This document shows, one piece after another, positions 15,332-23,115 of a stretch of DNA of 25,930 bases. Source of the DNA: AEGEAN-183 sp964342745 (lineage in GTDB: Bacteria > Pseudomonadota > Gammaproteobacteria > Magnimaribacterales > Magnimaribacteraceae); the NCBI GenBank assembly GCA_964342745.1, contig CAYFFW010000021.1, positions 1 through 25,930 of the forward strand, given 5' to 3'. Every line of letters starts with the position of its first letter. The first letter of the stretch is position 1. Position numbers and translations under genes: made by a program. A model generated the notes under the pieces. That model worked only from the letters and a program-made list of their open reading frames with translations. It was not told the DNA's origin and ran no database searches.

Positions 15332-15914
15332 TTATGAAACTCGCTAACGCCTCTATTTCTTTATCGTCAAGCTTATAAGCTATAGAAACCATAATGGCAG
15401 ATTCTTCAGAATACTGTCTCTCACCTAACCTATATTCTTTTAGGGTTTTGACAATATATTCAGGCTTCTGACCGCTTAGAAGGGGGTATCCTGCCTGACT
15501 ATTTCCTAAACCCCTGGGAGAGTGGCACGCAGTACAAGCTGGTATACCTTTTTCCATACTACCAGCGTAATAAAGCTTAAAACCTTTATCTACTAAATCT
15601 GCAGAAGTCTGACCTACTTTACTCTTTTGACTAGAATAATAAGCGGCTAAGTCTAAAAGATCTTGATTACTGTAACCGTCAAGTTGACCGTTCATCTCAG
15701 CGATATACCTTTCTTCAGATTGTATTAATTGTAATTGCTTATAAAGGTATTTCGTATTTTGACCAGCTAGAGAGGGCCATAAACCAACCACGCTATTTCC
15801 ATCTTCTCCATGACAGGCTACACAGGTTTGAGATTTAGTCTTACCAGACCCTATGTCTCCTGCCCCCATGAGTAGGACTGTAACAAAGAGAGCTAACAAC
15901 TTAGTTAAATTCAT
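15318..15914 (-). CDS. Cytochrome c4 (dihaem)
   Basis: 198 residues, signal peptide, then two cytochrome c domains. Haem sites are CVACH (about 31-35) and CTACH in the second half; likely distal methionines are in AEMNGQLD and AIMVSIAYKL. The sequence around GDIGSGKTKSQTCVACHGEDGN and WPSLAGQNTKYLYKQL is classical for cytochrome c4, a periplasmic carrier that feeds terminal oxidases such as cbb3. The two halves resemble each other, as expected from the ancient domain duplication of the family. Divergent from engB with a promoter at 15950-15978. Confidence 0.93.
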   Translation of the reverse strand: MNLTKLLALFVTVLLMGAGDIGSGKTKSQTCVACHGEDGNSVVGLWPSLAGQNTKYLYKQLQLIQSEERYIAEMNGQLDGYSNQDLLDLAAYYSSQKSKVGQTSADLVDKGFKLYYAGSMEKGIPACTACHSPRGLGNSQAGYPLLSGQKPEYIVKTLKEYRLGERQYSEESAIMVSIAYKLDDKEIEALASFINGLY

Positions 15915-15949
15915 AGAAATGCTTGCGCTAAATGGTGATACGGGCGAGG

Positions 15950-15978
15950 ATTATATACTAACCTTTGCCAGGTGTTTA
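15950..15978 (-). promoter_or_regulatory. Promoter of the cytochrome c4-dsbA operon
   Basis: On the minus strand TAAACA (15978-15973) and TATAAT (15955-15950) are 17 bases apart, four of six and six of six to consensus. The predicted start is near 15943, leaving a leader of roughly 29 bases before ATG 15914. On the plus strand the same AT block offers TATACT (15954-15959) for engB, so the two divergent promoters would overlap. Confidence 0.55.
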
Positions 15979-15992
15979 AATTAAACATTACT

Positions 15993-16601
15993 ATGAGTCC
16001 TACAAATTTTTTTGAAAACTGCAAGTTTCTCGTTAGTGGGTTTTCTTTAAAAGACCTACCTGAAGATACAGGATCTGAAGTGGCTTTCTGCGGCAGATCT
16101 AATTCGGGAAAATCTAGCCTTCTAAATTGTTTAACAAAAAAGAGAAAGCTTGCTAAAACCAGCAAAACACCCGGTAGAACGCAGTCCATTAATATTTTTT
16201 CTTTAGACGACTATGGTGAAAATAGGATTTCAGATCTTCCAGGATATGGCTTTGCCAAAGTCTCTAAACAAACCAAAAAAAGTTGGGGGAAATTAATAAC
16301 AGACTATTTGAATTCAAGAAGAAGTTTAGTGGGACTAGTAATAGTAATGGATATTAGACAGCCATTTAGGGATTCAGATTTAACCCTGATCAACTGGTCA
16401 CTACAAACAAAAACTCCTTTGTTAGTAATACTTAATAAGTCTGATAAATTGTCTAAAAGCAAAGCAAAAGAAGCTGTTACAAAAGCAAACCAGTTCCTTG
16501 ATAGGATTGAAGTTAAATCTAAAGCTTTAAGCTTTTCTTCGAAAAAGAATATTGGGTTAGAACCTTTAACTGAGGAGCTCTTAAGATGGTTTGGTGTTTA
16601 A
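15993..16601 (+). CDS. engB: Ribosome biogenesis GTPase EngB/YihA/YsxC
   Basis: 202 residues from ATG 15993; a GTG at 15972 in frame would add seven residues, and neither has a clear ribosome site. All G motifs are visible: GRSNSGKSS (G1), TPGRTQ (G2), DLPGYG (G3), LNKSDKL (G4) and SFSSKK (G5). The overall pattern SEVAFCGRSNSGKSS, KTSKTPGRTQSINIF and MDIRQPF is close to E. coli YihA. The protein is needed for large ribosomal subunit assembly and cell division. It lies directly upstream of polA, a neighbourhood shared with many Gammaproteobacteria. Confidence 0.93.
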   Translation: MSPTNFFENCKFLVSGFSLKDLPEDTGSEVAFCGRSNSGKSSLLNCLTKKRKLAKTSKTPGRTQSINIFSLDDYGENRISDLPGYGFAKVSKQTKKSWGKLITDYLNSRRSLVGLVIVMDIRQPFRDSDLTLINWSLQTKTPLLVILNKSDKLSKSKAKEAVTKANQFLDRIEVKSKALSFSSKKNIGLEPLTEELLRWFGV

Positions 16602-16602
16602 G

Positions 16603-16634
16603 GCCCCGAGTTACCTTGGGGAAGAACCCGGGGC
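16603..16634 (+). other. GC-rich hairpin in the engB-polA spacer
   Basis: One base after the engB stop codon, GCCCCG (16603-16608) pairs with CGGGGC (16629-16634). The stem can be extended by GTT/AAC after an A-C mismatch and closed by CTT-GGGG-AAG. A second GGGG (16618-16621) can compete for the CCCC arm. The element is far richer in GC than the rest of the window. No T-run follows on either strand, so a classical terminator is doubtful. It could be a terminator stem without U-tract, or part of a small RNA, since Spot 42 (E. coli) and ErsA (Pseudomonas) occupy this spacer. Confidence 0.6.
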
Positions 16635-16699
16635 ATACATCATTTAACTAACTTAGGTATAAAATAAGACAAAAAATATTAGAAAAAGTTTCAAAAAAA

Positions 16700-19390
16700 A
16701 TGTCAAAACAAAACTCTAAAAACTCTCCTCTGATCTTAGTAGATGGTTCTTCTTATCTTTATAGGGCTTACCATGCCCTTCCTCCCTTAATGAGTTCAAA
16801 GAATCAACCTACTGGAGCAGTTAGAGGTGTTATAAGTATGATAAATAAAATACTTTTAGACCATCCTGATAGCCTTCTGGCCGTAATCTTTGATGCTAAA
16901 GGAAAAACATTTCGTCATGAAATGTATAAAGCTTATAAAGCCAATAGACCTCCTATGCCAGAAGACCTGGTTAGTCAGATAGAACCCATTAATCGAATTA
17001 TAGAAGCCTTAGGCATAAAACTATTGAGCATTGAGGGTGTAGAGGCAGATGATGTTATTGGGACTTTAGCTCAGCAAGCAAGTAATAAAGGCATAGATAC
17101 AGTTATTTCTACTGGCGATAAAGACATGACCCAATTGGTTGATAAACATATAAAAGTTGTAAACACGATGAAAAATGAGCTTTTAGATGAGAAGGGGGTT
17201 AAAAAGAAGTTCGGCGTTGAACCAAAACTAATTATTGATTATCTCGCATTAATTGGCGACACATCTGACAACGTTCCTGGTGTAGAAAAGGTGGGCCCAA
17301 AAACTGCGACTAAATGGCTTTCTGAATATGGAAATCTAGAAAATATAATAAAAAATGCTGATGAGATTTCAGGGAAAGTAGGTGAAAACTTACGATCGGG
17401 CCTAGAGCAGTTAGAGCTTTCAAGGCAACTAGTAACAATTAAAAAGGATGTCACCCTAGATATTGATCTTAAAGACTTAAAAGTAGGCAAAAAAAACAAA
17501 GAATTATTAAAGGAAATTTATACAGAATTAGAGTTCAAAGCATGGTTAGAAGAAGAGCCTAAAAGTGAAGGTATTGAAAAAACAACCATAGAGTCTAAAT
17601 ACGAACTAATTACAAAAAATAAACAACTAGAAAAATGGTTAACTAAGATAAAGAAAAGCACAATAGTAGCTCTTGACACTGAAACTACTGGTTTAGACTA
17701 CATGGATTCCAAACTGGTAGGAATTTCTTTATCGGTAAAACCTGGAGAGGCGGCATACATACCTTTAGCTCACTCACATGAAGAACAGTTGTCTGAAGAA
17801 CATGTCCTCAAAAAATTAAAACCAATTCTAGAATCAAATAAAGCTAAGGTGGTTGGGCAAAATATTAAATTTGATAAAAATATTCTGTCCAGATATGGAG
17901 TTGAACTAGATTCAATTAAAAATGACACCATGTTGATGAGCTATGTACTAAATAGTACGGCATCTAGGCATAATATGGATGCCTTGGCTCAGCATTACCT
18001 TAATTATAAAACAACAACTTTTGAGGAAGTTGCAGGCAAGGGGGCTAAGCAGATTACTTTCGACCAAGTTCCAGTGGACAAGGCTCTTCACTACGCCTCT
18101 GAAGATGCAGATATTACTCTTCGTCTATATGAAGAACTAAAGCCCAGGTTAGAAGAAGAGCCTTCTTTAAACAAGCTTTTAGAGGAAATAGAGATACCTT
18201 TAATTGAGGTGCTCTCAGATATGGAGCGCAGCGGAACTCTAGTAAACGAAAAGGTTCTAAAGGCACAATCTAAAGATTTCAGCAATAGGATTAAAGGGCT
18301 AGAAGATAAAGCTTATGTTTTAGCAGGGGAAGAATTCAATTTAGGTTCGCCAAAACAACTTCAAGAAATCTTTTTTGAAAAACTAAATTATCCTGTCTTA
18401 CAAAAAACACCAGGCGGACAACCTTCCACAGCAGAAAACGTACTTCAACAGCTTTCGGAAGATTATGAATTGCCTGAAATAATTTTAGAGCATAGAACTC
18501 TAAGTAAACTTAAATCTACTTATACTGACAAGCTGCCTTCACAGATTTCTTTAAACTCAGGAAGAATTCATACTTCTTTTAATCAAACTGGGACTTCAAC
18601 AGGAAGGCTTTCTTCTTCAGACCCTAACTTACAAAATATACCGATAAAAACAGAAGATGGCAGAAGAATAAGGCAAGCATTTATCGCTGCCAAAGAATGT
18701 CAGCTCATATCAGCAGACTATTCTCAAATAGAACTTAGAGTAATAGCTCATTTGTCAAAAGACGAGGTTTTGATAAAAGCATTTAAAGAAGGGCAAGATA
18801 TTCATTCAAGTACGGCAAGTGAAGTTTTTGGAGTTGGGATAGGTGAAGTTAGCGGTGACCAGAGAAGAAGTGCTAAAGCTATTAATTTTGGGCTCATTTA
18901 TGGTATTTCTGCATTTGGTTTAAGTAAACAACTAGGCATAAATAGAAATTTGGCCGCTGAATACATGGATACTTATTTTTCAAGGTACCCAGGTGTAAGG
19001 AAATACATGGAAAAAACTAAATCAGACGCTAAGAAAAAAGGATTTGTTGAAACTATGTATGGAAGAAGACTTTACCTTCCTGAAATCTCTGCAGGCAACG
19101 CTATAAGGAGACAGGCAGCGGAAAGAGTTGCCATAAATGCACCCGTCCAAGGAACTGCAGCTGACATAATGAAAAAAGCTATGATTCAAGTGAATAATGA
19201 CTTAAAAAATACAAAACTTGATGCTAAATTAATACTTCAAGTCCATGATGAGTTAGTAGTAGAGTCAAACCAGAAAGACGCCGAAAAGGTTTCTGGTATC
19301 CTGAGAAATTGTATGTCTAAGGCGGCAAATTTAGAAGTGCCTCTTGATGTTGAAATAGGTAAAGGAAAAAACTGGGATCAAGCCCATTAA
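16700..19390 (+). CDS. polA: DNA polymerase I
   Basis: 896 residues, full length, with three domains. The 5'-nuclease (about 1-280) has VDGSSYLYRAYHALPP, EGVEADDVIGT, TGDKDM and GDTSDNVPGV. The 3'-5' proofreading domain (about 300-500) keeps its acidic residues: ALDTETTGLD, GQNIKFDKNIL and YASEDADITLRLYE, so it should be active. The polymerase domain has motif A SADYSQIELRVIAHLS, motif B RRSAKAINFGLIYG (with the Phe that discriminates dideoxynucleotides in E. coli) and motif C QVHDELVVE. Role: Okazaki fragment maturation and repair. ATG 16700 follows an A-rich leader without a good Shine-Dalgarno. dsbB starts 7 bases after its stop. Confidence 0.97.
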   Translation: MSKQNSKNSPLILVDGSSYLYRAYHALPPLMSSKNQPTGAVRGVISMINKILLDHPDSLLAVIFDAKGKTFRHEMYKAYKANRPPMPEDLVSQIEPINRIIEALGIKLLSIEGVEADDVIGTLAQQASNKGIDTVISTGDKDMTQLVDKHIKVVNTMKNELLDEKGVKKKFGVEPKLIIDYLALIGDTSDNVPGVEKVGPKTATKWLSEYGNLENIIKNADEISGKVGENLRSGLEQLELSRQLVTIKKDVTLDIDLKDLKVGKKNKELLKEIYTELEFKAWLEEEPKSEGIEKTTIESKYELITKNKQLEKWLTKIKKSTIVALDTETTGLDYMDSKLVGISLSVKPGEAAYIPLAHSHEEQLSEEHVLKKLKPILESNKAKVVGQNIKFDKNILSRYGVELDSIKNDTMLMSYVLNSTASRHNMDALAQHYLNYKTTTFEEVAGKGAKQITFDQVPVDKALHYASEDADITLRLYEELKPRLEEEPSLNKLLEEIEIPLIEVLSDMERSGTLVNEKVLKAQSKDFSNRIKGLEDKAYVLAGEEFNLGSPKQLQEIFFEKLNYPVLQKTPGGQPSTAENVLQQLSEDYELPEIILEHRTLSKLKSTYTDKLPSQISLNSGRIHTSFNQTGTSTGRLSSSDPNLQNIPIKTEDGRRIRQAFIAAKECQLISADYSQIELRVIAHLSKDEVLIKAFKEGQDIHSSTASEVFGVGIGEVSGDQRRSAKAINFGLIYGISAFGLSKQLGINRNLAAEYMDTYFSRYPGVRKYMEKTKSDAKKKGFVETMYGRRLYLPEISAGNAIRRQAAERVAINAPVQGTAADIMKKAMIQVNNDLKNTKLDAKLILQVHDELVVESNQKDAEKVSGILRNCMSKAANLEVPLDVEIGKGKNWDQAH

Positions 19391-19397
19391 TAACAAA

Positions 19398-19922
19398 ATG
19401 ATATTTAGTTTCTTATTTCATAACTCTAGGCGAATTTTTGAAATCTTAGGTTTGGGTAGTCTTGGTTTAATATTAATAGCAGCTTATTTTGAACACGTTT
19501 TATTGCTTAAACCTTGTTTGCTTTGTTATGCCCAAAGGTTTTGTGTTTACCTAGTTATTCTTACCTGCTTAATAGCTTTCATAAATAAAAACCAGTCACT
19601 AAAAGTCTTTAGATTATATATAACGACTTCTCTGACTTTTCTAGTCTTTGGTATGTCGCTGGCAATAAGACAACTTTACCTTCAAAACCTTCCAGCTGAT
19701 CTTGTCCCCACCTGTGGTCCAGACATAGACTATTTATTTGATACCCTTCCTTTAGTTGAAGTCTTTATGCTCGCTATAAGAGGTGATGGAAATTGCGCTG
19801 AGGTCCTTTGGTCTTTTATGGGCATAAGTATTCCTGGATGGACACTGGTCGCCTTTTTTGCATTATTTTCTTACTTGCTATTCTCTTTATTTATTTCAAC
19901 CAAATTGCATTCTAAAAATTAA
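19398..19922 (+). CDS. dsbB: Disulfide bond formation protein DsbB
   Basis: A 174-residue inner-membrane protein with four membrane helices. The first periplasmic loop has the CxxC pair in LLKPCLLCYAQR (Cys 40 and Cys 43); the second has Cys 106 (LVPTCGPDID) and Cys 133 (GDGNCAEVLWSFMG), followed by the typical SIPGW before the last helix. This is the DsbB layout: the protein reoxidises DsbA and passes electrons to quinone. Its partner DsbA is encoded about 4 kb away on the other strand, with engB and polA between. Follows polA by 7 bases, so probably shares its transcript. Confidence 0.93.
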   Translation: MIFSFLFHNSRRIFEILGLGSLGLILIAAYFEHVLLLKPCLLCYAQRFCVYLVILTCLIAFINKNQSLKVFRLYITTSLTFLVFGMSLAIRQLYLQNLPADLVPTCGPDIDYLFDTLPLVEVFMLAIRGDGNCAEVLWSFMGISIPGWTLVAFFALFSYLLFSLFISTKLHSKN

Positions 19923-19931
19923 ATAACTATC

Positions 19932-19937
19932 TATAAT
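19932..19937 (+). promoter_or_regulatory. -10 element for pckA, almost no leader
   Basis: A perfect TATAAT ends 12 bases before the pckA ATG (19950), so the transcript would start near 19944 with a leader of about 6 bases. No ribosome-binding sequence lies between. No good -35 hexamer is visible at the right spacing; TTGCAT at 19905-19910 is too far. Confidence 0.45.
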
Positions 19938-19949
19938 GCGCACTTATAC

Positions 19950-21488
19950 ATGGCAGCAAAAATTCAAGAAGACCTAAACCAGGATGAACTCATAGAGCTC
20001 TCCTTGAGCAGGGGTGAAGGAGAAATAGCTTCTAATGGGGCTTTGTTAGTTAAAACAGGTAAAAGAACTGGCAGAAGCCCTCTTGATAGATTTATTGTTA
20101 AAGACACAACCACTTCTTCTCAGGTTGATTGGGGTGATATAAACAGACCTATAGAAGGGGAAAAATTTAAGTCATTGTGGAAAAGGGTTGAGACTTATCT
20201 ATCAGAAAAAGATGTATTCATATCATGTTTACATGTAGGGGAGCATAAAGATCACTATATTCCTGTTGAGGTAAAGACTGAATGGGCTTGGCACAACTTA
20301 TTTGGGAGACAGATGTTTATTAGGCCAGAAACTTTTAATCCTTCAGACAAAACAACTTGGTCTTTAATGAGTGCGCCTGAATTTGTTTGTGACCCTCAAA
20401 GGGATGGAACCAATAGCGATGGAGCTGTAATTATTAACTTCTCAGAAAAAAAAGTTCTTCTGGCGGGCATGCGTTATGCCGGGGAGATGAAGAAATCAAT
20501 GTTTTCAGTACAAAATTTTCTCTTGCCCGAAAAGAAAGTTTTACCCATGCATTGTGCTGCTAATGTAGGAAAAGAAGGTGATGTTTGTCTTTTTTTTGGA
20601 CTATCTGGTACTGGAAAGACAACACTTTCAGCAGATCCTGATCGAAACTTAATTGGAGACGATGAACACGGTTGGAGCCAAGGAGCGGTATTTAACTTTG
20701 AGGGCGGCTGTTACGCCAAGTGCATAGACCTTACACAGAAAAATGAACCAGTAATATGGGATGCTATTAAGCACGGAAGTGTAATGGAGAATGTAGTTAT
20801 TGATCCTGAAACAAAAACACCGGATTATAGTGATTCCTCTTTAACTGAAAATACCAGAGTAGTTTATCCAAGAGAACATATTGAAAAAATAGCCGAAAAA
20901 AATGCTGCTGGTGAGCCCCAAGCAGTTATATTTTTAACTTGTGACCTATCTGGAGTTATTCCTCCGGTATCGATTTTAAGCAAGGAAGCTGCAGCTTATC
21001 ATTTTCTCAGTGGATACACGGCTGCAGTAGGGTCAACTGAAGTAGGTTCAACTGAAGCCTTTAAAACAACCTTCTCTACATGTTATGGAGCTCCTTTCTT
21101 TCCTAGGCCTGCTAGTGTCTATGCAAATTTACTTATGGAGAGAATTGAGTCATTTGGAAGCAAAGTTTACTTAGTAAATACTGGGTGGACGGGTGGACCT
21201 TATGGTACAGGAAGTAGATTTGATATTCCCGTGACAAGAAAGATTATCTCTACCATTCAGAGCGGTGAAATGGCTTCTGTAGAAACCGAGAGGATTGAAG
21301 GTATGAATTTAGAAGTCCCTACCAGCTTGGAAGGTGTAGATAGCAATCTATTAAACCCTATAAAAAACTGGGCTGACCCCTCTCAATTTGAATCTTATGA
21401 AAAAAGCCTGATAGAACAGTTTGTTCAAAATTTTGCTAAATTCGATGTTTCTAAAGAAATCATCGAGGCCGGACCAAAAGTCAGCTAA
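19950..21488 (+). CDS. pckA: Phosphoenolpyruvate carboxykinase (ATP)
   Basis: 512 residues. Converts oxaloacetate and ATP to phosphoenolpyruvate, CO2 and ADP, the entry to gluconeogenesis. Motifs: TGKRTGRSPLDRFIV (substrate-binding Arg), the metal-binding His 201 in MHCAANVGKEGD, the P-loop GLSGTGKTT (217-225), IGDDEHGW (Mg2+-binding acids, 237-239), and NTGWTGGPYGTGSR near the C-terminus. The N-terminus is about 20 residues shorter than in E. coli, as in several other bacterial PckA. No ribosome site precedes ATG 19950, and a TATAAT lies only 12 bases upstream, so translation may be near leaderless. Its place between dsbB and gshA gives no functional hint. Confidence 0.95.
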   Translation: MAAKIQEDLNQDELIELSLSRGEGEIASNGALLVKTGKRTGRSPLDRFIVKDTTTSSQVDWGDINRPIEGEKFKSLWKRVETYLSEKDVFISCLHVGEHKDHYIPVEVKTEWAWHNLFGRQMFIRPETFNPSDKTTWSLMSAPEFVCDPQRDGTNSDGAVIINFSEKKVLLAGMRYAGEMKKSMFSVQNFLLPEKKVLPMHCAANVGKEGDVCLFFGLSGTGKTTLSADPDRNLIGDDEHGWSQGAVFNFEGGCYAKCIDLTQKNEPVIWDAIKHGSVMENVVIDPETKTPDYSDSSLTENTRVVYPREHIEKIAEKNAAGEPQAVIFLTCDLSGVIPPVSILSKEAAAYHFLSGYTAAVGSTEVGSTEAFKTTFSTCYGAPFFPRPASVYANLLMERIESFGSKVYLVNTGWTGGPYGTGSRFDIPVTRKIISTIQSGEMASVETERIEGMNLEVPTSLEGVDSNLLNPIKNWADPSQFESYEKSLIEQFVQNFAKFDVSKEIIEAGPKVS

Positions 21489-21499
21489 ACTTAAAAATT

Positions 21500-23056
21500 A
21501 TGCGTTTGAACTTGAAAGATCTTGGGTCATCTGGTGCCTTAGATCATCTTAAAGACATTAAAAGGGGGATAGAAAAAGAAAGTCTCAGGGTAGATTTCAA
21601 GGGAGGCCTTTCAAAAAAAGACCACCCTGAAAAACTAGGCTCTTCACTAACGAACTCATATATCACCACTGATTTTTCTGAAGCCCTTCTTGAATTGGTA
21701 ACACCTACCTTTACCAGTACTAAAGATTGCTTAGATTTTTTAAGTGACCTTCACTCTTATGTCTATCAATCCCTTGAAGATGAAATGCTGTGGCCACTAA
21801 GCATGCCGTGTTTCATTGAATCTGATGAGGAAATTACAATCGGGAAGTACGGAAACTCAAATTCAGGAAAAATAAAGTCTATTTATAGAAGGGGGCTGTC
21901 CCACAGATATGGAAGTAAAATGCAGGCAATCGCGGGCATTCATTACAACTTTTCCTTCCCTGATATTTTCATAAAAAAAATTCAAGGAATTGAAGAAAAT
22001 TCAACTAAAAGCTTCGAAGGAATAAAAAGTGAAGTCTACCTAAATATTGCCAGAAACTTTAAAAGATATGAATGGTTGTATTTCCTGCTTTTTGGAGCTT
22101 CTCCTTCTTTTTCTGATTCCTTTACAGACAAAATAAAAGATTTTAAAAAGATTCCAGGAGGGGGTTTTTATGGAAAGCATAGCACTTCATTACGTATGGG
22201 AGATCTTGGCTACATAAGCCAAATTCAAGACGACTTAAACATTTCGATTAACTCAATTGATGAGTACATAAAAGACTTAAAAGGAGCTTTAACCAAAAGA
22301 CATGATAAGTATGAAGAAATAGGAGAGTTTTCAGGCAAGGAAAGAATACAGCTGAATACATCTATTATTCAAATTGAAAATGAATACTACAGCACAATTA
22401 GACCCAAGAGGGTCTGTCCTTCTGGGGAAAGACCTATAAATATCCTGAGATCTGAAGGAATAGAATACCTTGAAATAAGATGTGTTGATCTGGACCCTTT
22501 CTCTCCTGTGGGAATAGAAAGAAGCCAAATTGATTTTCTAGATTTACTTTTATTATTTTGTTTAATCAAAGAAAGTCCAGAATTAGATAAGGAAGAAAAT
22601 GAATACTTAAAAGAAAATCACAGAAGAGTTGTTAATTATGGAAGAAGTCCTGGTTTAAAAATTTATTTTGAAAAAAAAGAAGTAAATGCTGTTGATCTCG
22701 CCCAAGACTTAATCAGTCAAATGAAAGAGGCCTGTGAAGAATTAAAGACTTTTAGCAGCGAAAGTGATCACTGGAATGAATCATTAAAAAAACAACAAGA
22801 GAAAATTGAAAACTTAAAACTAACACCAAGCGGTCAGTTGATTGAAAAATTAATCCGGGAAGGGCTTTCCCATCAAGATCTGGGTGTCAAAATGGCCTCC
22901 AAACATGCAGATTTCTTTCAAAACTATAATAACTCTCACGAAGATGTATTTAAGAAGGAGGCCACCATGTCGAAGGAGAAGCAAGAGAAGATAGAGTCTG
23001 AAGAAAAACTCCCTTTTGAAGACTACCTAAAAGAGTTCTTGAATAAAGTCTCTTGA
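21500..23056 (+). CDS. gshA: Glutamate-cysteine ligase
   Basis: 518 residues of the proteobacterial type 1 family, close to E. coli GshA in layout: IKRGIEKESLRVD (ATP/Mg-binding Glu residues), YITTDFSEALLELVTP, MLWPLSMPCFI, YRRGLSHRYGSKMQAIAGIH with HYNFSFP, then LEIRCVDLDPFSPVGI. It joins glutamate and cysteine with ATP, the first step to glutathione, in the cytosol. ATG 21500 is 11 bases after the pckA stop with no distinct Shine-Dalgarno, so it may be read from the pckA transcript. No gshB is in the window. Confidence 0.94.
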   Translation: MRLNLKDLGSSGALDHLKDIKRGIEKESLRVDFKGGLSKKDHPEKLGSSLTNSYITTDFSEALLELVTPTFTSTKDCLDFLSDLHSYVYQSLEDEMLWPLSMPCFIESDEEITIGKYGNSNSGKIKSIYRRGLSHRYGSKMQAIAGIHYNFSFPDIFIKKIQGIEENSTKSFEGIKSEVYLNIARNFKRYEWLYFLLFGASPSFSDSFTDKIKDFKKIPGGGFYGKHSTSLRMGDLGYISQIQDDLNISINSIDEYIKDLKGALTKRHDKYEEIGEFSGKERIQLNTSIIQIENEYYSTIRPKRVCPSGERPINILRSEGIEYLEIRCVDLDPFSPVGIERSQIDFLDLLLLFCLIKESPELDKEENEYLKENHRRVVNYGRSPGLKIYFEKKEVNAVDLAQDLISQMKEACEELKTFSSESDHWNESLKKQQEKIENLKLTPSGQLIEKLIREGLSHQDLGVKMASKHADFFQNYNNSHEDVFKKEATMSKEKQEKIESEEKLPFEDYLKEFLNKVS

Positions 23057-23115
23057 TCTTATTAAACTTACCATTAACTTAACTTACGAAGACTAGAATA
23101 AAGGAGAATATTTAA

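Noticed and set aside
15911..16189. Minus-strand frame of 92 codons opposite engB
   Set aside because: It lies across the divergent promoter region and the conserved GTPase gene and shows no recognisable domain; a shadow of engB.
21028..21057. Tandem duplication coding VGSTE VGSTE in pckA
   Set aside because: The family has a similar repeated Gly-Thr-Glu pattern at this place, so it is ordinary PckA sequence and not a recent duplication.
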